From NCBI GenBank assembly GCA_004431415.1, contig QPMI01000203.1, positions 62,001 to 126,000 of the forward strand: a stretch of 64,000 bases of DNA, in the 5' to 3' direction. This document shows positions 32,382-41,485 of this stretch, piece after piece. Below the pieces are notes generated by a model that was given only the letters and a program-made list of their open reading frames with translations, was not told the DNA's origin and made no database searches. The position numbers were made by a program, and so were the translations under genes. Numbering within the stretch: the first letter of the stretch is position 1; every line of letters begins with the position of its first letter. Source of the DNA: Cyanophora paradoxa. Its lineage: Eukaryota; Glaucocystophyceae; Cyanophorales; Cyanophoraceae.

Positions 32382-35006
32382 TCACGGCGTTGCGACGAAA
32401 CGAGACGGCGCAAGACGTCCGAACCGAGCGCCCCCGCCCTGCGCCGCCGCCGGCATGCGCATGAGCGCCCCCGCCCGGCGAAAAAAACAATGCGGCGGCG
32501 GGCATCGACGAACCTCCGACGCGCTCGCCGCCGCCCCCGCCGCCTTGCGCTTGCCCCCTGCGGCCCCCATGCCGTGAGAAACACCCAGAAAACGCCCCCG
32601 CGCCGGGCACCGCGGACCCGCAGGGGCCGCGCAGTAACGGCAGCTCTTGATCTGGAAGCGGCCCTCGGGCCAGTCGCCCCAGTCGCCGGCGCGCCCCGCT
32701 CCGACCCCCGAGCACCTGCGCGCGGCGGGGGGTCGGGGGGAAGGAGGCCGGAGGAAGGGACGGCGCGGGTGCACCTGTCGCAGAACCAACGATCGCAGCC
32801 GCTGCAGCGCACGGGCGTTGGACCCGCCGGGCGGCTGCGCGCGCCGCAGGTCGGCGCGCAGGAGGGGGCGGCGGACGAGGCCGGAGAAGAAGACGAACCC
32901 GCATTCGTCGCAGGCGACGTCCGAGGCCCCCGATGACGCCGAGGCCCCCGATGACGCCGAGGGCCCCGCCGAGGGCCCCGCCGCCGAGCCCCCCGCTGAA
33001 GCCGCCCCCGCCGAGGCCCCCCCCGCCGCCGCCGCCGCCGCCGCCGCCACCGCCGCCGAGGGAACGAGCAGATCGTAGTGACCTTCCTTGATCCAGAGGA
33101 CGTGGAGCTCGGTGCTCGCACCCGCGTCGCCTGCGATCGCGCCCGGCAGTGAGCGGCGAGAGGCGCGCAGCGCAGCACAGCGCAGCGCAGATCGCGGGAC
33201 GCGCCGTACGGGGCCAACAACTTCTGCCAGCGCCACGCATTGAAGTCGAAGAGGTGGGCGGAGATGCGCACCCCGAGGGCGTGGGCCAGCGCCTTCAGCT
33301 CCATCGGACCTGCGCCGGAGGACGCGTCAGAGAACGATAATCGAGGGCCGACTCGGCGGCGATGCCACGCCCGAGGGGGAGGAGGTCACCTCCCCACCCT
33401 GCCCCGTCCCGAATGTGCGCCACGTACTCCTTGAAGGGGCTGGTGGTCTCGATCATCGCACCATCCTCGCCGGTCACGTAGTGCGTCACCTTCCCGTCAA
33501 GCACGTCCCTGGTCGCGCGCGCCGGGGTCGGTGCCGGACGGGGGCGACGAGGGGGTCGAGGGGGCGACACGCGAACCAGCTCTCCACGAAGACGTCATAG
33601 AGCCGCTCGAGCGCCTCCGCTGCCAGCAGGCGGGCCTGCCCGATGCTGAGCTCCCCGTGAAACTGCGAGCCCGCCCCGCCCACGACCCGCGTCAGCAGAA
33701 CGGAGAGCGGAGAGGGCGCGGGTCGTGGCCCGGGACGGACCTCCGAGGGGTCGATGCCCGCGGCAGCGAGCTGCTCGGCCGAGGGTCGAACGCCCGCCGC
33801 GGCGGCACCGGTGCGGACGGCGTTGAAGAGACAGTTCCCGCCGCCCACCTGGGGCACGCGCTCGAAGCCACGGGGGGCACCCGCCGGGTCGTCCGACGGC
33901 GCAGGCGCAGACGGCGGCGCGTGCGGGGACGGAGGCGAGGCAGCGGCAGGGGCCGCCGGCGGGGCCGGGGCAGGGGAGGCCGCCGTCGGGCCGGGCGGGG
34001 CCGGGGCAGGGCCCGCCGGTGGGGCCGGAGGGCCCCCGAGGAGGTCGCCGATGGCCCGGCAAATCTCCCCCGCGCACCGCCGGACATCGTCGTCGGCGAG
34101 GTCGATCCCGCAGGCTCCGAAATCGTCCTCCGTGCGGGGGCGATGGACCGCGATGCTGTCCAACTGGCGAGGACCGAAGATCTGCGCACCCGGAGGGCAT
34201 TAACAAGGAGCGGGCGCGGCCCACTACCCCGCCCAACGCCCCAGCGCACGTAGTCGTAACCGGAGTAGAGCCAGTCGCGGATCATTCTGTACTCCTCCAT
34301 CGCGGCATCGGAGCCCACCTGCGAGAGAGGACGGGGTCGGGGGTGGCGGGCAGGGAGCGGGGCGAGGAATCACGCACGGGCACAGCAGCGGGCGGAGCGG
34401 ACGGAGCAGGGGCCGGCTGCGGCGCGTCGATGTCCATCGGGACCGGCGACGTGGAGGGTGCCTGAGCCGCCGCAGGAGCCGCCACCGGCGCCGCCGACCC
34501 GCCGGGCGGCTCGTCGCCCTGCGACGAGGAGCGAGTGAGCGTCGTGGGGTCGTGGGACGCAGCCAGTGCAGCACGGCACGCCAGGAAGAGGCGGCGCCTC
34601 TAGTGCTGCCGGGAGGGCGAAGCGCACGGCAACGGGCACAGCAACGTGCGGAGCGGCCGCACACGGCGCGTCGACGTCCATCGGGACCGGCGACGCAGAG
34701 GGTGCCCGAGCCGCCGCAGGAGCCGCCACCGGCGCCACCGACCCGTCAGGCGGCTCGTCGTCCTGCGGCGAGGGAGCGAGTGAGCGTCGCGGGGCCGCAG
34801 CCAGTGCAGCACGCCAGGAAGAAGCTGCATGTCCGCGCCCCGACGCTAGTGCTACCGGGAGGGCGAAGCGCACTGCGTCGGCGGCGGGTGCGGGCCCGCG
34901 GCGAGGCTTCTTCCGACCACCCCTGCGCGCAGGAGGACGAGGGCGGTGAGGAATCGCAAGGCCCGCGGCCGCGCGGCGGCGGCGGCGGCGCACCTTCCCA
35001 TCGCCA
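32382..35006 (-). CDS. OTU-family cysteine protease with C-terminal zinc-binding segment
   Basis: The start at 35006 (MAMGR) leads into a basic exon (GGRKKPRRGPAPAADAV). Two tandemly duplicated exons follow, each with DEPP(D/G)GS and SPVPMD(V/I)DAP. The next exons encode MEEYRMIRDWLYSGYDYVRW and LDSIAVHRPRTEDDFGACGI. The OTU catalytic Cys is in VGGGNCLFNAV (about 33830), with Gly where Asp is usual before the Cys loop. Then come EYVAHIRDGAGWGG, PMELKALAHALGVRISAHLF and LWIKEGHYDLLVPSA with the catalytic His (about 33085). An Ala/Ser/Gly-rich tail leads to CDECG and SCRYC, probably a zinc site, and a basic end (GGKRKAAG). OTU enzymes remove ubiquitin or related modifiers; Cys and His are present, so activity is likely. 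One intron seems to use a GC donor (about 33208). Confidence 0.8.
34420..34910 (-). repeat. Tandem exon-plus-intron duplication in the OTU gene
   Basis: Two units of roughly 240 bp each contain a CTGCACTGGCTGCG intron start, a CGACGCTCACTCGCTCC intron end and an exon ending TCGCCGGTCCCGATGGAC. Because donor and acceptor were copied with the exon, both exons splice in frame (phase 0). The protein gains a second SPVPMD-x-DAP block. Confidence 0.75.
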
Positions 35007-36106
35007 TCGCAGAAGCGCAGAACGCCCCCTTCGAATGACGAACTGCGCGCAGAGCTGCTGCGGGCGCCCGCCCGGCCCACGAGAACCGGTTCTGGCACGC
35101 GGCACGAACGCACACGTGGCGGGCTCTCCAAGCGTGCATGGCGGCTGCATGCGATCCGCGCCCGAAACGCCGGACCAGGAGCCAGTTCTCCAGGCCCGCG
35201 TGCGCACGTGCCGGCCCGCTGAATGCCATCACGACATATGCAAGCGCCCCCGCGCGGCCGAAACGCCACAGGAATCATTCGCGGGGCATGCGCACAGCCG
35301 AAACCAGCCCCCGGCGGCGGTGGCGGCGGTGACGTCACCGCTGTCAGAAAAGGCCCCGCGCGAACGCGGAACGGCGGCTCGGAACCGACGGCGACGCCTG
35401 ACCGCGGTCGCTATGGAGCGGGACGGCGCTTCCAACTGCATTGCCCACACGGGGGGTACACACACGTCCCGTGTGATCGGCGAACGAAGAATGAACATTT
35501 AACGTACGAATTAATTTTAAGCCGGCCGGCGCGGCCGCGTACGTATATATTTTTTAAGCCTTACGTATTTTTCAAGTTTAATTTTTGGCTCCATATAGAT
35601 CGCGTATTGTCAGTGCCTGTATAATGGCTGTATTGTCAGTGGATTCAATGATTCAAAATGCGATTAGGTCAGCGGACAAAGAGCTGCCACCCTCGCCGAG
35701 TCGCGCCTTTAAGCCCCAAGACCCAAGGCCACTCCTGCTCCGCAGGGACTCGGTTGTTATATTGCAAGGGGGACAGAGCAATATTAATCACAATCGATAT
35801 CGACCCCGGCGCGGGGTCCCCTCCTGGAAGGAGGACAGCAATTAATTATACTGCAAGGCGGAGGAGCATGCACGCAAGCGGCGCAACAGATCAGGGGCAG
35901 ATCTAGCTATAGATATCGATATAGACATAGATCGAAAAGCCGAACAATATGCACGCGCACTTGCCAGTCGAGTTGACCGTCGGACTATATACAATGGGTA
36001 GCAGCGGCCCGCCCCCGACTCGGGGAGGCTCACACGTACAAAGAGAGCGTGTAGCGCGGGGCCCCGAATGTACAAGAAGCGGCCCCGGCCCAGCCCAGCT
36101 AGCTAA
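35007..36106. other. Intergenic
   Basis: The part 35007-35340 is GC-rich with no supported exon. The part 35490-36060 is AT-rich with TATAGATATCGATATAGAC near 35908 and AATTAATTTTAA near 35508. It separates the OTU gene promoter from the 3' end of the F-box/OTU-like gene. No gene is recognised. Confidence 0.5.
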
Positions 36107-38712
36107 CTAGCCCCGAGCGGATGCACCCTCCGCCACAAGGAGGTCGTAGCGGGGCAGCTTGATGCCGGTGGCGCTGCCCCGATCGAAGAGGAGGTGGATG
36201 GCGGCCCCGACCTCCTCGGGGGGCCCGGCGGGCCCCGGCCCGGAAGCCCCCGCGCCGGCCGGCGTCCCAGCAGGCGGGCCGGCCGCCTGGGAGGGCGCGG
36301 CGGCCCCCGCGCTGGGCGGCGCGTCGGCAAGCCCCGGCCCGATCGAGGCGGCGCCGGCCCCGGGCCGGCTCGCGTCGGCGACCGCGGAGCGCCACTCGCC
36401 GCCTCCGTGCTCGACGTGCAGGACGATCCGCGCCCCGAGGTGCTTCGAGAGGGCGAGCAGCACGATCCAGCCTGCCGGAGGCGGGTACCGGCGAGCAGCA
36501 GAGGTCAGCAAAGGGGTAAGAGGGTCGGGGCCGCGCGGCGCGGAGAGGACAGGGCACGCCTCCCGTGATCACCGGGCCCCGCTTCGGGTCAGTGTACCCC
36601 AGGCGCTTGGCGTACTCCTCCAGCGTCACCGGACTCCTGCCCGGGCCCATGGCAACGCGCCCCTCGTCGAGCATCTGCAGCCACGCCCGCGGGTAAGATC
36701 GGAAGGCAGCGAGATGGAGAGAGAGAGAGGGGGCGTACGCGGTTCGCCTCCAGGAGCCCCCGCCCCTCCTCGCTCGCCAGGAGGAGAGCCACCTTCTCGC
36801 GGAGGCGGAGCGCCGGGCCGCCCCAGCTCTTCTCCGGGGGCCGACCCCCGCCCTCCTGCTCGGCGAGCTTTGGACCCTGAGATTCTGGAGGCCTTGCCTC
36901 TTTGGACCCTTTGGGGGGGGGGGGCGCACCGGCAGCTCCTCGCCCATGGCGGCGGCCTGGAACAGGCAGTGGCTGTCGTCGGTGGAGGCGACCCGGACGA
37001 ACCCGGCGGGCACCGGCGCATCCTTCTTCGGCCGGAGGTGCGGGGGGAGCCACCCGGGGCGCGCCCGCTGCCCCTGCTGCGGCGCCGCGCCCCCTCCCGC
37101 CCACCTGCCGGAGCGGCTGAGCGCCGGGGGCCGGCAGACGGAGAGTGGAATTCGAAAACGCACTGGGTCACGCGGACAGGGGTGACGACCGGCGGCGGGC
37201 CGCGCCGCAGCTCCCCCAGCCCCAGCGGCACGAGCCTCACCCCCTCCGCGGGGCCGTTCACCTTTCGCCCGCGCGCCCCGTCCACCTTGGGCCGCACGAT
37301 CCGCCGGAACTGCACCAGCGCGAGCTCGCTGGGGGCTGCCGCCGGCACGACGCTGTACCCGAGGAGCTCGGCCTGGGCGACGAGCCCCGCCACCGCCGCC
37401 GAGTCTGCCGCCTGCCCGCCCGCCGCCGCCGCCGCCGTCGCTTCGCGCCCACCCCCGCAGGCCGGGAGCGTCGACCCCGGGGCGGCCTCGATGTCGCATC
37501 GCTCGACCGCGAGCGCCACGCTCCCCCTGTTGAACGTGCGCATGGCCCCCTTTGCGTGGAGCACCACGCGCGGGAGGTGGCGGAAGCCCGCCTCGATGGG
37601 CAGCTCCTCCGGGCCCCCCTCGAGCCCCCCAGGCGGCTCGTCGAAGCCGTGCGAGCGCACGCGCCGCAGGCGCATCACCTCCACGCCCGAATCAGATGCC
37701 GCGCGGCCCTGCGCCGAAGCTCGGGCGAGGGACGAGGGGCGGCCCGGCGCCGCTGGGGGGAGAGGAGGGGAGGGGCGCGCACCACGGAGCGGCGGAACTC
37801 GTGGCACAGGCACGTCACGTCGATGTCGTACTCGACGTACCCCTCGGGGCGGGGTTCGAGGGGGCGCGGATCGCCCACGAGGGCTCCCGGGGCCGGCTCG
37901 CCGCCCTCGGGTCCCGCTTACCGCGTCGAGCGTCGGGAACGGGAACACCTCCCCTATTTTGGGCACCGTGCGCCGGGCCTCCCGCACGCGGCGGAGGGCC
38001 TCCGCGAGGTCCGCCGGGTCGAGCCCCGCGACGACGAGGAGGATCGCGTTCTCCTCCGGCATGCAGCCCAGGCCGGGCAGGAGGGGTGCCTGGTCGTTCC
38101 GTGAGCGAGCGAGCCGTTTTGCACTTGAAGAATGTAGAGAGTGGGGGAGAGCGCGGGGAGTGGGGCTCACCACGCTCCGCCGCAGTCCGTGGTTGGTGGC
38201 GCAGAGACGCGCGATGTCCTCGCGGTCGAGGCGTCCGAGCACGGACACGAGGAGTTCTTGCGGCAGGCCCTCCAGGGGCGACAGAGCGGCGTGCGTCGGC
38301 TCCGCGGCGGGCTCCGCGCCGGCTTCCTGCGCGGGGGCTGCTTCTGAGCGCGCTGGCTGGCGAGGGCGGAAGAGGAGAGAACGGAAGAAGAAACTCGCCT
38401 CCTGGCGCTCCGGAGGCGACAGAGCGGCGTGCGTCGGCTCCGCGCCGGGCTCCGCGCCGGCTTCCTGCGCGGGGGCTGCTTCTGAGCGCGCTGGCGAGGG
38501 CGGAAGAGGAGAGAACGGAAGAAGAAACTCGCCTCCTGGCGCTCCGGAGGCGACAGAGCGGCGTGCGTCGGCTCCGCGCCGGGCTCCGCGCCGGCTTCCT
38601 GCGCGGGGGCTGCTTCTGAGCGCGCTGGCGAGGGCGGAAGGGAGAGGTTATCTATCCTACTCGCCTCCTCACGCCTGCGCTTGGAGTTCGTCCCTTGGTC
38701 GTTTGGGCGCAT
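36107..38712 (-). CDS. F-box plus OTU-like pseudoprotease
   Basis: The likely start is MRPNDQGTNSKRRREEASR at 38712. A Glu/Pro/Ala segment built on a 134-bp tandem repeat follows (PAQEAGAEPGAEPTHAALSP). Then comes an F-box, LPQELLVSVLGRLDREDIAR followed by LCATNHGLRR (about 38265-38175). Middle exons encode ENAILLVVAGLDPADLAEAL, RRVREARRTVPKIGEVFPFP and CDIEAAPGSTLPACGGG. The C-terminal OTU-like fold has Cys in STDDSHCLFQAA (Cys codon 36966-36968), MLDEGRVAMGPGRSPVTLEE, YAKRLGYTDPKRG, GWIVLLALSKHLGARIVLHV and the final strand LPRYDLLVAEG. The usual catalytic His of HYDLL is Arg (codon 36149-36151). F-box proteins recruit substrates to SCF ubiquitin ligases, so this may be a ubiquitin-binding adaptor rather than a protease. 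Exons between the F-box and OTU parts are partly uncertain. Confidence 0.7.
38275..38640. repeat. 134-bp tandem repeat, about 2.7 units, inside the F-box gene
   Basis: GCCTCCTGGCGCTCCGGAGG recurs at 38397 and 38531. The shared body runs CGACAGAGCGGCGTGCGTCG to GGGGGCTGCTTCTGAGCGCG. A partial third copy lies at 38275-38350 (CCTCCAGGGGCGACAGAG). The period 134 is not a multiple of three, so at least one splice or a frame change is needed to read all units. Confidence 0.85.
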
Positions 38713-39631
38713 CTGTGCGGCCGTCAGGGGGCAGCCCCTGGGTCTGGGCTCCGGCGCAGCGCGGGCGGCGAAAGGGACGAAACAGACGGGAGGGAGCGAG
38801 ACACGAAAGGCGCGCGCGATGACGAAATGCGCGGTGCGCGAATTTGCGGGGGCGGGATACCTTATAGCCTCGCGAGCTCGAGGTACTGCGAGGTGTGCGC
38901 CGCGATGTGCTGCGCTGCGTGTGCTGCGTTTCGCCGCTCGCGACCGGAGAGGTGCTGCGTCGACTCGCGTGCGTACGTGTACCCCCCTGTACAGAGCAGG
39001 CTCTGGCTCTCGCGATCGTAATTCTTCCGATCGTAACAACAGCCCAGACGATCGTAATTCTACTAGGCTAGACCTTCAAGGGCTTCTCTGGCTCTCGCGA
39101 TCGTAATTCTTCCGATCGTAACAACAGCCCAGACGATCGTAATTCTAGACCTTCAGCCCGACCTTCAGCCCCCCTTCAGGGGCTTCTCGGTCGTAATTCT
39201 AGGCGATCGTAATCGTAGTTCCGCAGCCCCGCTGACTTCTCGGCTTATAATTAGCTCTTATCTTAGCTTAGCTCTTATCGTAATTCTCGTCTGTGCTCGT
39301 AATCTTGGGGGCGCTCTCTGATCTTTGCGATCGTAATTCGTAATTCGTGAAGACCTGCCGCGATCTTAAGCTATCATGCCGCGATCGTAATTCTGATCAT
39401 ATAGTCGTAATTCTGATCCACCTAGGGCCAGCTATGGTGATCGTAATCGTAATTCTTAAGCTTATCTCGCTTAACTAGCTATATATATTAATCGCAGCTA
39501 TATGGGCAAAGGTGATCGCGATCATACAGGGCGCCAAAGGCGTGCTTCTTGGGGCTTGTAGTAATCGTAATTCTTGGCTTGGCTCGCGGTGGTCGTAATT
39601 TCGGCAGCTCGATCTCGAGGGGGGTTACCTA
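38713..39631. other. Intergenic dense in GATCGTAATTC motifs
   Basis: The region 39015-39600 carries more than a dozen copies of GATCGTAATTC or truncated forms (for example 39016, 39048, 39099, 39133, 39188, 39203, 39329, 39385, 39440). Two longer direct repeats include TCTCTGGCTCTCGCGATCGT and AACAGCCCAGACGATCG. The same core is in the minisatellite at 26930-27600. No gene is recognised. Confidence 0.7.
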
Positions 39632-39852
39632 CTACTGCTGCTGCTGCTGCTGCCGCCGGTCAGGCTGCAGCGGCGCACCAGCGGCCGCGGCGGCGACACC
39701 TGCGGCGGCATCCTGCGCCTTCGTGTAGCCGTCTGCGTCTGCGTCGCCGCCGTCTACGTCGGTGGCTGGGGCGGGGCGCGCTCACCGTTGGAGTAGATCG
39801 ATATCAGGAAGGCCGAGGAGCAGCCGCGCTTGGGGGCGTTCGGGTCCTTCTT
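39632..39852 (-). pseudogene. HMG-box (HMGB/NHP6-type) fragment
   Basis: Exon 39852-39786 encodes KKDPNAPKRGCSSAFLISIY, the start of an HMG box. After a GTGAGC...GCAG intron the reading continues as DGYTKAQDAAAGVAAAAAG and ends in a poly-Gln run from (CTG)n before a stop at 39632-39634. The second and third helices of the HMG box are missing and no upstream coding exon or start was found. It may be a decayed duplicate or a remnant exon. Confidence 0.45.
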
Positions 39853-40081
39853 CTGCTTGCCACTACCGGGCCGCCTCGGCGCGACTGCTATGCTCTGCTA
39901 TCTCTTCGGTTGAAGTGAGCGAGTGGACCGAGCAAGTTGGAGACCGAGGAGCTTCCCAACAACGCCGAAACCCACTACCCCAAAAGTGCAAGCGCCGCAA
40001 AATTTTGAAGCGCGGCAACGGCGACCAGCGACAAGCTCGCGTTCAGTTGGACACAGCTGTCCGTGATCCGATCAGCTCAGC
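39853..40081. other. Short intergenic region before MoaC
   Basis: No gene is seen. It holds the 5' flank of the MoaC gene (+) and the upstream side of the HMG-box fragment (-). Confidence 0.4.
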
Positions 40082-40832
40082 ATGCTGCGCTCCGCGGCGC
40101 TGCAGGCCGTGCGCGCTCGGTTCCGCGCAACGAGGGCATCGGCGGTTCCACAGCAAGCGCTTTGGCGCGTACGCGCCCCATCCGCACCGATTTTAATTTA
40201 ATTTATCTTAGAACGGCATCACAGGGCTCTTCACGAAGCGCCCGAAGGCCTTCGCTCGAGCTCGAGCTCGCCCGGGCTCACGCACGTCGGCCCGGACGGC
40301 CTCCCGACAATGGTTGACGTCTCAGCCAAAACACCGACTCGACGCACAGCCACCGCACAATGCTCCGTGCGCCTGCCTCCGGTCGTCGCGATGCAGCTTC
40401 GGGACGGGGAGATCGCCAGCAAAAAGGGCCCCGTCTTTGCAACCGCGATCATAAGCGGCACGATGGGCGCAAAGCAAACCAGTGCGATCAATCTTTCGAG
40501 GCTTCGCCGCTGGGTGAACGTGCCTGTTCACACACATGCGCCCAGGCTCACTCATTCCGTTCTGTCACCCACTTGGATTGGAGAGTTGCAGGCTCGAAAT
40601 CTCCCCGGACCCTGCTGGAGCAGATCCAGACGGCTTTACTCCCATACTCATCAAATGCACGGTTGGCGTGACAGCCAAGACAGGAGTGGAAATGGAGGCC
40701 CTCACAGGCTGCACTATCGCTGCTCTGACGATTTATGACATGTGTAAGGCACTGTCCCACGACATCCAAATATCTGGAATCTGCCTCGTCCACAAGACGG
40801 GAGGGAAGTCCGATGTGAAACCTCAAGGGTAG
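40082..40832 (+). CDS. CNX3: MoaC/CNX3, cyclic pyranopterin monophosphate synthase
   Basis: The main exon contains LTHVGPDGLPTMVDVSAKTP followed by TRRTATAQCSVRLPP, ending KKGPVFATAIISGTMGAKQT at 40481. After an intron (40482-40545) the second exon gives SLIPFCHPLGLESCRLEISP and the active-site stretch KTGVEMEALTGCTIAALTIY, then DMCKAL and KTGGKSDVK, stopping at 40832. This is the full MoaC fold, which converts 3',8-cyclo-GTP to cPMP in molybdenum cofactor synthesis. Upstream, MLRSAALQAVRARFRATRAS at 40082 looks like a mitochondrial presequence, fitting the mitochondrial location of this step in plants. The join between it and the main exon (possibly 40119 to 40225) is uncertain; if wrong, the start is the Met at 40310. 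Confidence 0.9.
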
Positions 40833-40975
40833 CATTTGGACACGTTCTAAAATTAAAACGCAAGTCCGACGGTCCGGGCTACAAGTGTGGAAATGTACAC
40901 TGCGGCTGCCGCAGCTGCGGGCCCAGCCCACCAGCGAGCTGGCCCGCCGGGCCCTGTGTGGCCCCCTAAGGAGAG
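40833..40975 (+). repeat. Dispersed repeat B, copy 2
   Basis: It starts at the base after the MoaC stop codon with CATTTGGACACGTTCTAAAA, followed by ACGCAAGTCCG, CGGGCTACAAGTGTGG, ACACTGCGGCTGCCGCAGCTG and AGCGAGCTGGCCCGCCGGGC. It is the counterpart of 17765-18045. Confidence 0.7.
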
Positions 40976-41485
40976 TAATGCGGACACTGTAGCTAGCTAG
41001 AGCTACATGTGCCCGCAATTGCAAGGCCTAGGCGCCACGCATCAAAATCAAAGACGTCCGACCTTAGATCAGTCGTCCACCCCCTAATCTCAATCTCTCG
41101 ATCCGACCCCTTTCGAATCAAAGTCCGATGGGGGTTAGCGCTTGCCAATCACGAGCGCTTTCCTGGCTGCTTTGATTTCAATTTCGGGGCTTTTCAACGA
41201 TCTGACCCTTTGCCTGCCATGCATATGGTTGGACGGGGGGTTAGACTTCGATTTTCGATTTCGCTTTGGCCGTGGTTCGACGTAGGAGCTCCCGCCACCG
41301 CCCAAGACACAACCTCCCCCCCAAGAATAAATGTGGCACTCGATGCACGGGCCCCTGTATACGTAGCCAGTGTCCGCGGGGAAGCACTTTCTCCCCTTTC
41401 AAGGGCCACGCAGGGCCCGGCCAGCCAGCACGTTTTTGGGCTGGGGCCACAGCACGTTGCCACACTTGGAGCCTGAACTTCGCGA
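40976..41485. other. Intergenic
   Basis: No gene, RNA or repeat is recognised. It contains AAAATCAAAG and AATCAAAGTCC-like short repeats near 41043 and 41117, and holds the 3' flanks of MoaC (+) and the RING/TRAF-USP7 gene (-). Confidence 0.4.

Noticed and set aside
36159-38822. A plus-strand 887-codon open frame.
   Set aside because: Antisense of the F-box/OTU-like gene; it has no recognisable domain, while the minus strand carries the F-box and OTU motifs.
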